The notes under the pieces are model-generated. The model saw only the letters and a list, made by a program, of their open reading frames with translations. It was not told where the DNA came from and searched no databases. A DNA stretch of 49,763 nucleotides, from contig JAURZE010000036.1 in the NCBI GenBank assembly GCA_030653545.1, forward strand, positions 1-49,763, read 5' to 3'. The position numbers and the translations under genes are program-made. Position 1 is the first letter of the stretch. Each line of letters begins with the position of its first letter. Origin of the DNA: Nitrospira sp. (GTDB lineage Bacteria; Nitrospirota; Nitrospiria; Nitrospirales; Nitrospiraceae). Shown in pieces: positions 35,203-42,856 of the stretch.

Positions 35203-36624
35203 ATGACTAGCCATCGGACAACATTTAGGATTTTCCGTCTTTTGCTAATCGCAGGAGTCGTTGGCATTAGTTCTGCCGCGCTCGGATGGGCTGCCGAGTC
35301 GTCAGCGCCTACCGCGAGCGCCCCGGACATGCAGAAGCCGGAAGGTAATCCTGCCGACGTCCAGGAGCGCGCGGTAATTCGAGATAGGGAAGTCTTCCGA
35401 AAACCAGGTGCCACCATGACCCCGGTCGCACCACCGCCTGCCCCTGCTGCCTCGGGGCCTACGGGACCTTTGCCTGTTGTAGGCGGCACCTTTGAGCCCA
35501 ACTACAAATACCCATGGGTTGTGCGGATGAACGGCTGCGGTGGGGTGCTCCTCGATGCAGAATGGGTTCTGACCGCCGCGCATTGCGTCACGCCCGGAAT
35601 CGGATTTGGCAAGCTCATATACACTCGGACTGATCCCTACACCGGTTCCGTCAGCACGGAAACTCGCGCGCCTGCTGCTGTTGGGGCTCGGCGCGACGGC
35701 GTGTTCATCCACCCAAATTACACGCCGAGCAACGATCAGGCCAACGACATCGCACTGATTAAGCTGGCAAGTCCATTCACGATCAGCCCTTACCTTCAGA
35801 CTGTCGGATTGCCGAGAATTTCGCGCAACCCGGGGATGGTGGGGACGGTTGCGTCGTTCAGTCACACAGGCACACTCCCTGCGGGACAAGCCGCTATCTT
35901 CCGCGGCCCCGTCTCCCAACTTGACTCCCCGACAAAACTTTTTGTTCAGGCCATTGCTGCCGGTGCTTCGTTGTGCCCGGGAGATAGCGGATCGGGTTTC
36001 GTGACGGTCGAGTCCGGCCGCGCGATTGTGCGCGGGGTAGCCTCGCAAGGCTCAGTCGGCACCTGCATGACGCCCTCCGGTGAAGCCGTGTTCACCGACG
36101 TCTTTGCCTTCCGGGGGTGGATCCTCCAAACGATGGGCAAGAGCGACAACTGGAACACCCGGGTCCGCTGGGGTGGCCGGACGGCACGCGGCGTGATGGG
36201 TCTCGGCTGCCTCCCGAATCCCACGATATGGGGCCCGCTCAATGTGGTCGGCGTTGAGGAAGGCAACATGTGCGAAACCGGTCAAACGCAGACGGTCATG
36301 TGCAACTTGGATAAGAACCAGGGAGACGTGGGAAAGCTGGTGCCGGTGCTCTCCGGCCTCACTGTAAGGACGACCGTGAACGGTGCAGCCCAGGTGCAAA
36401 CAATTCCCGCTTCCGGAAACACCGCCAGCTTCTTCGGGGTGCTTCCAGCAGGAGCGTCCCGTGAATTCACCTGCCAGATCGGGAACGTATTGACCGCGGG
36501 GACCCTTGGAAACTTAGGAGGGAACATGGCGATCATGAGTCGCGGTATTGAGGAAGAGCAATCCGCGGAACCGATCGTGGAACAACCCAGTCCTTTTGAC
36601 CCAGCGGATGGAGCCAAACCATAG
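35203..36624 (+). CDS. Exported chymotrypsin-fold serine protease carrying RG motifs at both ends
   Basis: A 473-residue protein; the start at 35203 has CAGGAGCG upstream. Order: signal peptide (~1-30), VQERAV (53-58), Pro/Ala-rich propeptide, then the S1 protease domain from VVGGTFEPNYKYPWVV (residue 92). The triad is His127 (LTAAHCV), Asp182 (NDIALIKL) and Ser262 (CPGDSGSGF). The residue equivalent to trypsin Asp189 is Ser256, so trypsin-like Arg preference is not predicted; chymotrypsin-like is more likely. A beta-rich C-terminal domain with Cys (~330-435) precedes IMSRGIEEEQ (444-453) and a 20-residue acidic tail. It is the only array protein with the motif at both termini. Its substrate is unknown. 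Confidence 0.9.
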   Translation: MTSHRTTFRIFRLLLIAGVVGISSAALGWAAESSAPTASAPDMQKPEGNPADVQERAVIRDREVFRKPGATMTPVAPPPAPAASGPTGPLPVVGGTFEPNYKYPWVVRMNGCGGVLLDAEWVLTAAHCVTPGIGFGKLIYTRTDPYTGSVSTETRAPAAVGARRDGVFIHPNYTPSNDQANDIALIKLASPFTISPYLQTVGLPRISRNPGMVGTVASFSHTGTLPAGQAAIFRGPVSQLDSPTKLFVQAIAAGASLCPGDSGSGFVTVESGRAIVRGVASQGSVGTCMTPSGEAVFTDVFAFRGWILQTMGKSDNWNTRVRWGGRTARGVMGLGCLPNPTIWGPLNVVGVEEGNMCETGQTQTVMCNLDKNQGDVGKLVPVLSGLTVRTTVNGAAQVQTIPASGNTASFFGVLPAGASREFTCQIGNVLTAGTLGNLGGNMAIMSRGIEEEQSAEPIVEQPSPFDPADGAKP

Positions 36625-36697
36625 ATACCCTGTGCCTCATTCTCGGGATGCAGACTGAGCCGAACCAACAACGATCGAACTGGAAAGGACGGAGGCC

Positions 36698-37144
36698 ATG
36701 CACATATTGCAACAAAGCCTTTGGGGGGTATTAGGGGTCATCAGCTTGCTTGGAATCGTGAGTCCAGTAGCTGCCCTCCCCATCATCAGAGACCAGTGCA
36801 ACCAAACGTCTGGCGACGGCCAGGGACACAGTTGTCCTGGGGCCAACGATCTGCTCATCCGGCCCAAGTACTCCGACGGGACCTGCGGCGATTGGATGTG
36901 CTGCCCGCCGAACGGGGATGGAACGTATAACTGTGCGAGCCCAACCAATCCCACGAACAGTGCCATCAGCGGAGCACTCAAGAACCTCTTAGGTCCCCGT
37001 GCCACCGTGCTCGAACCCGGGAGAAACCCCGTCACGAAGAATCCGTCGATCTTCCAACAACAGAATGCGCCAATCATGCGGCGCGGGGTCGAGGGAGATT
37101 CCTCAACTCCGTCACCGACAGTCCCTACGGAAGCAGGAAAGTAG
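36698..37144 (+). CDS. Small exported Cys-rich protein with NAPIMRRGVE tail
   Basis: A 148-residue protein. The signal peptide (~1-27, ending AALP) is followed by four to five Cys in IIRDQCNQTSGDG, HSCPG and CGDWMCCPPNGDGTYNC. The CC motif is shared with the genes at 33352 and 34506. NAPIMRRGVEGD (123-134) and the tail STPSPTVPTEAGK close the protein. The tag codons differ from those at 33975 and 34506 by synonymous changes only (AAT, CCA, GGG). An AAAGGACGGAGG sequence precedes the ATG. Function is unknown. Confidence 0.78.
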   Translation: MHILQQSLWGVLGVISLLGIVSPVAALPIIRDQCNQTSGDGQGHSCPGANDLLIRPKYSDGTCGDWMCCPPNGDGTYNCASPTNPTNSAISGALKNLLGPRATVLEPGRNPVTKNPSIFQQQNAPIMRRGVEGDSSTPSPTVPTEAGK

Positions 37145-37271
37145 GAATAGGCCGGATGGTCTGACTCCTTCAATGGATCGGGCCTACAACCGAGACTGCC
37201 TGGAATGCCGGAGAGTTGAGTTCCCCGCAAGAGAACAAATGATGAACACTATTGCTGCGAGAGGAAGAATC

Positions 37272-37745
37272 ATGAGAACAAACCAGAGCGTCTTCGCCGT
37301 AAGAGCCCTTGGGCTGGCCGTGCTGTTGGGAATCGCCGGACTGGCCACATCACCGGTGACCATCGCCGCGCCGAACACCGGAAGCACTCCAAAGACTGAA
37401 AAAGAGTGCAAAGCGGACTTGGCCAATTGCAAGACCAAGTGCGACAAGACAATGATCGACATCGACAATAATATCCAACGCTGCAAGGATCTGTGCATGG
37501 ACGGCTACATCATCTGCACGCCGGCCCGCTCGTCGGGCCAGCCCGGTGGCAACCTCGGGGGTGTGAGCCAACCGGTCCGTCCCGGTGTGCTTCAGCCGAT
37601 GCAACCGACACGGAAGAGTTCCCCGTACTCACAACCGGGCATGAACGCCCCGATCATGCGTCGCGGCGTCGAGGAGGGTCAGGCAGCCGAGCCAAGCCCA
37701 GAGGCACCCACAGCACCGACACCATCGAGTGGAACGACCAAGTAA
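37272..37745 (+). CDS. Small exported helical Cys-rich protein with NAPIMRRGVE tail
   Basis: A 157-residue protein; GAGGAAG precedes the ATG at 37272, while in-frame ATGs at 37241/37244 would add about ten residues. The signal peptide ends about residue 33 (VTIAA). The mature core KECKADLANCKTKCDKTM, followed by QRCKDLCMDGYIIC, has six Cys in CxxxC-like pairs within predicted helices, as in twin-Cys helical hairpin proteins. A Pro/Gly-rich linker leads to NAPIMRRGVEEGQ (125-137) and a 20-residue Pro/Thr/Ser tail. The tag uses different synonymous codons (GCC, CCG, CGT) from its neighbours. Function is unknown. Confidence 0.78.
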   Translation: MRTNQSVFAVRALGLAVLLGIAGLATSPVTIAAPNTGSTPKTEKECKADLANCKTKCDKTMIDIDNNIQRCKDLCMDGYIICTPARSSGQPGGNLGGVSQPVRPGVLQPMQPTRKSSPYSQPGMNAPIMRRGVEEGQAAEPSPEAPTAPTPSSGTTK

Positions 37746-37800
37746 TGAGATCAGTCCCTGTGCAGTTATTGCCACAACACTTGTCGCGAGAAGGAAGCAT

Positions 37801-39021
37801 ATGAATATCCGCATACTCACACCGAGACTCATATATGGCCTGTGCCTCCTCATCGCCGGGTGCTCGACCGCGGAGCGACCTCCTGCCGTGACCCAAGCGG
37901 TCACGGAATCGCCGATGGAAGTCCCCGTGATTCCAGACGAGCCGGGACCCGACCAACTCGCTCCATCCGAGGGAATCGGAACAGAGGTGCAAGAACGTGG
38001 AGTGTCTTCGAAGCTGTTGGGCCAGAACCTGGCTATGCTCAATATCGCTCCCATCCAAGCCATAGCAGCGCTGCCGGGCCAGTTCGCCTTCCGCACCACA
38101 AAAGGTTACTACGTTACCGGACTTGACGGGGGCGGACGCACAGCTGATCCCGTCCTCGTCACCGCCTCGGTGTCCGCGGGGGCCTATGAGAAATTCCGCA
38201 TCGCACTGACGTACCCCAACACCCCCCACGACAAGAGCTTTCAAACCAGCCGCGGCAATTATCTCACCTCCATGAACGGAGGGGGACTCACCGGAGGCGC
38301 CTTTCATACCGATGCAACGCAAGCCAAAGATTGGGAACGGTTTCGTCTGCTCGACCTCAGCGTCAACAATTTTGCACCCAGCTACTATGCCTTTCAAACC
38401 TTCAAAGGATCCTACGTCACAGCCGTCGGGGCCGGAGGTAAATACGCGGATGCCTTCCACACCGACGCCAAGCAAATCCAGGATTGGGAGAAGTTTCGAG
38501 TCGTCAAGTGCGGCGATATCGGCTCAGGACTGGAGTACGGCATCCTGGCGGCGAATGGATCGTTTCTCAAAGCAGAGCTTGCAGCGGGAAGAGCACAAGG
38601 AGACCTTTGGCTCGATTCCTATGCAGGGCCACAGACCCGATTCAAGTTCATCAGGCAAGGCGACGGAACCTATGCACTGCAGACCTCAAACGGCGCGAAC
38701 TTCGTTACCGCCCTCGGCGGAGGGGGACAAGTTCAGAAATATCAAAAATGCGACGTAGGGTTATCTGGCGCCTGCCTCGAGGGCTACTCGACGATCTTCC
38801 ATACCGATGCGAAGCAGGTACAAGCCTGGGAGAAATTCAGAGTGCTCGATCAGGGCAACTGCACCTATGCCCTTCAAACGACGAGCGGCTTCGTCATGGG
38901 CATCTACAAAGACTCAGGGGGACGCACTCTGCTGACGACACGGAGAGACGGCGCCTCGACGGCCAATGAGAAGTTCCAATTAGTCGTGTATGGCTTGGCG
39001 TCTCCGCTGAGCTTGCAGTGA
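37801..39021 (+). CDS. Beta-trefoil (fascin/actin-crosslinker-like) lipoprotein with RG motif
   Basis: A 406-residue lipoprotein (lipobox LLIAGC, Cys21). VQERGV at 63-68 lies between the lipid anchor and the folded part. The body (~90-400) has at least five repeats of the pattern YALQTxxGxYVTAxxGGG, and three copies of FHTDAxQxxxWEKFRV, which is the fascin/FRG1-like beta-trefoil signature. Two trefoils fit the length. Such folds bind sugars or proteins. If the Arg-Gly bond is cut, the trefoil part would be released from the membrane anchor. An AGAAGGAAG ribosome binding site supports the start. Confidence 0.82.
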   Translation: MNIRILTPRLIYGLCLLIAGCSTAERPPAVTQAVTESPMEVPVIPDEPGPDQLAPSEGIGTEVQERGVSSKLLGQNLAMLNIAPIQAIAALPGQFAFRTTKGYYVTGLDGGGRTADPVLVTASVSAGAYEKFRIALTYPNTPHDKSFQTSRGNYLTSMNGGGLTGGAFHTDATQAKDWERFRLLDLSVNNFAPSYYAFQTFKGSYVTAVGAGGKYADAFHTDAKQIQDWEKFRVVKCGDIGSGLEYGILAANGSFLKAELAAGRAQGDLWLDSYAGPQTRFKFIRQGDGTYALQTSNGANFVTALGGGGQVQKYQKCDVGLSGACLEGYSTIFHTDAKQVQAWEKFRVLDQGNCTYALQTTSGFVMGIYKDSGGRTLLTTRRDGASTANEKFQLVVYGLASPLSLQ

Positions 39022-39664
39022 ACCGGGCCAGGGGGGAGCAACCGCTCGAAAACCAACACCTTGCGACCCCCGAAACACCGGACTGACACCGGCGCGCAGC
39101 GGCAATCAGATTAGTGAGCGGTGGGGGGCAACTGCCTGAGACAACCTTGTCATGCCAGTCTGCCGAAAGTCCGGAGGAGGGTGCGAAGGAACGCCATCCT
39201 GTGAACCAACATGTTCACGCTGTAGCTGCGTATTCCCCAAACAATCGCACCGAAGGCCCTCTTGCTTGTGTTTCCCATTCCGTGATTGACCCGGCCCCTG
39301 TTTGTCGCATACCCTTGTCGCGCCTTGCAGACACAGGTTTGGCCGGTACGGAGGCTCAGATTGAGAGGCTGCCCCTCTATCAAACCATTCTTCCCCGCTC
39401 TTGCACGCTCCCCAATTGAACCTTTTCCAACATCCGCTCGACTGACTTCACAGATTCGCTCGTCTGTTTCAGGTCACGCTGAGGGGTCGTTGATGCGCAC
39501 CAGTCCAGCACCACTCGTCGTCAAGAGCATCGTATGCGGAATTCCTGCCGCCAGGGTGAATTTCCGCACCCATCTGGAAGTCCTCGAACGATCCACGCGG
39601 GCTCTGACGAGCAATCCAGCAAAGATCACTTCACTTAAATCATTCACCAGATCCCGGAGGGCAC
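39022..39664. other. 640-base gap between array genes
   Basis: This gap contains the upstream repeat copy B (39262-39450) and no gene I can support. An open frame over 39286-39672 shows no family motif or signal peptide. The last bases hold a CCCGGAGGG ribosome binding site for the short frame at 39665. Promoters for the second half of the array probably lie here. Confidence 0.5.
39262..39450 (+). repeat. Diverged upstream repeat, copy B
   Basis: This is the second copy of the element at 31908-32125, sharing in order CCGTGATTGACCC, CGGTACGGAGGCT, TTGAGAG, CGCTC and ATTGAACCTT, with small gaps. It precedes the haem-protein genes. Conservation outside any common frame suggests a regulatory role or recent duplication. 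Confidence 0.7.
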
Positions 39665-39787
39665 ATGAATAGTCATGACATTCGCCTGTGGTCGGAACAC
39701 CTCAGGGTCTTCGGTGGATCCGGTCCGCCGGTATCCTTGGCTTCTCCAACGAAAACTTACATCCGTCTGAGAAGGAGGCAACCATGA
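39665..39787 (+). CDS. Possible 40-codon leader ORF overlapping the haem-protein start
   Basis: An ATG behind CCCGGAGGG opens a 40-residue frame (MNSHDIRLWSEHLRVFGG...). Its stop overlaps the ATG of the next gene by four bases (ATGA). It has no signal peptide and no recognised family. It could be a leader peptide coupling translation, or chance. The same ATGA arrangement occurs before the dsbA-like gene, downstream of the other copy of the upstream repeat. Confidence 0.35.
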   Translation: MNSHDIRLWSEHLRVFGGSGPPVSLASPTKTYIRLRRRQP

Positions 39788-40254
39788 GAAGGACGATCCT
39801 ATTGGCCCTCGCAATACTGGCGATTTTCACGGCTGTCAAGGCGGCAGCCGATACCTACATCTACGAGGTTGGTTTTTTTGGAAACATCAAACAAGTGGGA
39901 CGAGTCTCAGGTGGCTCTGATTCAGCCATCCTGTGCGGAGGAGGCCAGTGCATCCCAATCGTCAATTGCAATGCTTGCCATACCCAGCCAGCTGACCAGA
40001 AACGTTACGCCAAGGACAAGGAAAATAGTCATCAAAAGATCCACTTCCCTAAAGCCGCGTTGCAGATCAGGGAAGGCCAACAGGCCACCATGGGATCAGC
40101 GTTAGTGACGCGAATAAAAGGTATCCTGGTCATACAAGAGCCGAAGGGAGCTCGATTCCCATTACCTGCTGACGCATACCTGGTGAAGGGGAAAGACGGC
40201 AAGCCAGCCTTTATCACGTATGTGGGAAGCAGGCCCCCGCAACCGATTAAATGA
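39784..40254 (+). CDS. Small exported protein with one CxxCH haem motif
   Basis: A 156-residue protein; the start has AGAAGGAGGCAA upstream. The signal peptide ends about residue 21 (VKAAA). A single c-type haem site lies in IVNCNACHTQPADQKR. The rest is beta-rich (AALQIREGQQATMGSALVTRI, ILVIQEPKGARFP). One Met (TMGSAL) could be the axial ligand, but this is not certain. No known cytochrome family was recognised. It adjoins the dihaem-like gene at 40329, and both may carry electrons in the periplasm. Confidence 0.75.
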   Translation: MRRTILLALAILAIFTAVKAAADTYIYEVGFFGNIKQVGRVSGGSDSAILCGGGQCIPIVNCNACHTQPADQKRYAKDKENSHQKIHFPKAALQIREGQQATMGSALVTRIKGILVIQEPKGARFPLPADAYLVKGKDGKPAFITYVGSRPPQPIK

Positions 40255-40328
40255 AGATGACTATCCTTTGGGTGCACTGGAAGCAGTCATGGGATTGCCG
40301 GAGAGCGATCTTCACTGAGGAGGAAACG

Positions 40329-41645
40329 ATGAAATCATGCTTGGCATGGCTGTTGGCATTAGGCGGACTCTTCACTCTGATCACTGGAACGTCCACGGCC
40401 CTCGCGCAGAATCCCCTTCCACCGCCGACACTCCTTCGCCCCCTCACCAACGGTATTCCCAACGTGCCGGGCAGCGACGCGATATCAACTGGCGATGGAG
40501 CACGGGTGGCGTTTACCCATGTCGCCGGCGCCACCTTCTACCATATTTGCTTTCGAGCGCCAGGGAACATCTGCCAGGATCAATTCAACCCGCCTCTGCA
40601 GTCGATGTTTGCCGTCACGGCAAGGATCAATCCAAGCGCACCCCAACCGCTCCCTCCAGCCACGCCTGGAGAGACCATCGAGTTCTTTCTTCCGATTCCC
40701 AACGGATTCCAGGGCGGAAGAATTCAATGGGAAGTGAAATCTTGCACCGGTCCGAACCCGACGCAATGTGGGCAAGCTTCTCCTTTCCAGCAAGTCATTG
40801 TGCTCTTGCCCTCAGCGACACTTTCTCCCAATGTTCCTTCCATCATCCCGAACAACCGACGCGTCACCTTCCAATGGACCAACCATGAGCAGGCGGACGC
40901 AGGACCGCAACTGATCGTCCTTCCGGATGGCATCCCTACGAACCAGATATCCGTCTTCACAATGAGCAACCCCACCGTCGCGAATCCTCCAGGCCTCAGC
41001 ATGTCATTGAATCCTGGAGTGAGCAATCAGGCGGTGGACCTGCCTCTTGGGCTCGGCCCGGCGATCAAATGGACGGTCGCCAACTGCCGCAATTTCCCCA
41101 ACAAGGGCCGCCGCTGCAGCCAGCTTCTGACCTCATGGAGATCCATGCGAGTGCCTAATTTCTTTTCGACGGTCATCGCACCGACATTTCGGCATCCCCG
41201 CTGCGTCAACTGCCACGCGGTCGCCACCGAGAATTTCCAAAACGATCCGACGAACAATCCGAACGGGGGATTGCCCAGCAATCACCCGCAAGTCAACGCC
41301 AACATGGACAACAGTGGCGGATGCGCCAACTGCCACACCAACAACTTGTTACCTGCTCAAGGCACCATCAATCCCGGCTGGCACGCGGCTCCTGCCGCCA
41401 TGGATTTCCGCAACCGAACCAATGCTGAACTCTGTTCGATGGCGCAGCAAAATGCCGGCGGAGCGTCGGGATTCCAGCATCTGACCCAAGACAAGCTGAT
41501 CTTGTGGGCCATCAACCCAAATCAACAGGGCAATGTGCAGCTCCCAGGAGGGCCAGGGCGCCCGGCCGCACCACCGGCCAATATCGCTGCCTGGCAAAAC
41601 GCAGTCTATGTCTGGTGGTTCAAGACACAGAAAGCTTGCGATTAA
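40329..41645 (+). CDS. Exported protein with two CxxCH haem motifs (isoquinoline oxidoreductase-subunit-like)
   Basis: A 438-residue protein; GAGGAGGAAACG precedes the ATG. A signal peptide (~1-27, ending TALA) is followed by about 250 residues of fibronectin/Ig-like beta structure (GARVAFTHVAGATFYHICFR, RRVTFQWTNHEQADAG). The C-terminal ~150 residues hold FRHPRCVNCHAVATENF and CANCHTNN, two haem attachment sites, plus the WHAAPAAMDFRNRTNAELC pattern. This pattern is seen in proteins annotated as isoquinoline 1-oxidoreductase subunits. An exported dihaem cytochrome-like role is likely; the substrate is unknown. Confidence 0.82.
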   Translation: MKSCLAWLLALGGLFTLITGTSTALAQNPLPPPTLLRPLTNGIPNVPGSDAISTGDGARVAFTHVAGATFYHICFRAPGNICQDQFNPPLQSMFAVTARINPSAPQPLPPATPGETIEFFLPIPNGFQGGRIQWEVKSCTGPNPTQCGQASPFQQVIVLLPSATLSPNVPSIIPNNRRVTFQWTNHEQADAGPQLIVLPDGIPTNQISVFTMSNPTVANPPGLSMSLNPGVSNQAVDLPLGLGPAIKWTVANCRNFPNKGRRCSQLLTSWRSMRVPNFFSTVIAPTFRHPRCVNCHAVATENFQNDPTNNPNGGLPSNHPQVNANMDNSGGCANCHTNNLLPAQGTINPGWHAAPAAMDFRNRTNAELCSMAQQNAGGASGFQHLTQDKLILWAINPNQQGNVQLPGGPGRPAAPPANIAAWQNAVYVWWFKTQKACD

Positions 41646-41759
41646 AAAAGGGGCCTTGTGAATTTATGGTGCCCTGAAAGGAAGAGGGATGTGAAGGGGG
41701 ATCGTGCTGAACACAGAACGACAACGGGAAATAGCATTTATCACTGAGAAGGAGTCTCT

Positions 41760-42812
41760 ATGAGCAAGTCCAAGGATCATCCCTCCAAGAATGTCGAGTC
41801 GGGATTGTCCCGCCGGGATCTCTTCCGCACCGCTGGCCTCGCGGCTGGCGGTGCCGTACTCCTCGGTCTGCCTAAGTTCGTAGGCGGATGGGCCGGCGAT
41901 GCGGAGGCCGCCGTGGACACCCGTGTCTACGCTGGAACGACCAGCCTGGCCTTGGAACTCGATGGTCAGTCCATCCCTCTGTTTTCCGTTGAAGGAGGTC
42001 ATGCCGTGGCCGACGTCATTTCGGAGCCGGTCGGCCCGGAAGGGATCGCGGTCAAGCGACCGGGGGCGGTTCGATACGAGGATCTATTGGTCACCCTGCC
42101 GATGGGCACCGGCTCGAAAGCGCTCGGCGACTGGCTCACCAACTCCTTGAGCAAACCGGGTCCATCGGCCAAGAACGGGGCCATCATTTACGGTGGACCG
42201 GACGGCAAAGAGATAAAGCGACTGGGGTTTACCGGCACACTTCTTTCGGAAGTGGTGGTCCCCCAAGCCTCGGCGGCAGACACAACCCAGGCCATGCTGT
42301 TTCTGCGCCTCACTCCGCAAAGCACCCAACTTCTCGGACCATCAGGAGGCGCTCTCAAGGCCCCGCTCGGCGCGAAACAAGCGAATGTCCTCTCGAGCAA
42401 TTTCCGGCTGAACGTGCAAGGACTGGAACAGGCCTGTGGACGCATTGCGAAAGTGCACCCGCTGATTACCCGTCGATTCACCGGCAGCAATTCAGTCGGA
42501 GACTTTCGCCAGCCGAAGAATCCGCTGGGCCCTTGGAACTGCGCCAACGTCAGCGTCATTCTCCCGGAAGCCGATGCCGGTCCTTTCTATCAGTGGTTCG
42601 ATGACCTGGTCGTGAAAGCAAAGCCTGGCGGCGAGCGCAAAGGTCTCCTGGAATGGATGGACCAGTCAATGAAGGTCGCAGCCTCCGTGCAGCTCGACGG
42701 GCTTGGCATTGTTCGCTATGCCCCGGAACCGGTGATCCTCGGATCATCGCAAAAGGCCGGCGGCATGGTGCAGGTCGATCTGTATTGCGAGACGATGAAG
42801 ATCAACCTGTAA
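41760..42812 (+). CDS. Tat-exported tail-tube-like (gp19-type) protein
   Basis: A 350-residue protein with a twin-arginine signal (SRRDLFRTAGLAAGGAVLLG). The rest resembles two tandem domains of the phage T4 gp19/tail-tube type. Domain 1 (~60-210) has RPGAVRYEDLLVTLPM, LGDWLTNSL, KNGAIIYGGPDGKEIKRLGF and a TLLSEVVVPQASAADTTQAM block. Domain 2 (~215-350) has SSNFRLNVQGLEQACGRIAK, VSVILPEADAGPFYQWFDDL, KGLLEWMDQSM and a terminal VDLYCETMKINL. These match uncharacterised bacterial gp19-like tail proteins I know. Export of such a fold is unexpected. A paralogue lies at 46922 and a 3' fragment of one at 46738. The start has GAAGGAG upstream. Confidence 0.72.
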   Translation: MSKSKDHPSKNVESGLSRRDLFRTAGLAAGGAVLLGLPKFVGGWAGDAEAAVDTRVYAGTTSLALELDGQSIPLFSVEGGHAVADVISEPVGPEGIAVKRPGAVRYEDLLVTLPMGTGSKALGDWLTNSLSKPGPSAKNGAIIYGGPDGKEIKRLGFTGTLLSEVVVPQASAADTTQAMLFLRLTPQSTQLLGPSGGALKAPLGAKQANVLSSNFRLNVQGLEQACGRIAKVHPLITRRFTGSNSVGDFRQPKNPLGPWNCANVSVILPEADAGPFYQWFDDLVVKAKPGGERKGLLEWMDQSMKVAASVQLDGLGIVRYAPEPVILGSSQKAGGMVQVDLYCETMKINL

Positions 42813-42856
42813 TCCCATCTACAATGATCGCTCTTCACGGAGCGATGGAGTGCGCT

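Noticed and set aside
35203-36624. Serine protease as the enzyme that cuts the Arg-Gly motif
   Set aside because: The specificity-pocket residue is Ser (as in chymotrypsin), not the Asp of trypsin-like Arg/Lys proteases.
33975-37745. CRISPR-like or other DNA repeat formed by the ~30-base tag sequences
   Set aside because: The copies are spaced by whole genes, lie in frame at gene ends and differ at silent positions, so they reflect a conserved peptide.
39286-39672. Open frame of about 128 codons before the haem genes
   Set aside because: It overlaps the duplicated non-coding element, and the frame is not conserved in the other copy.
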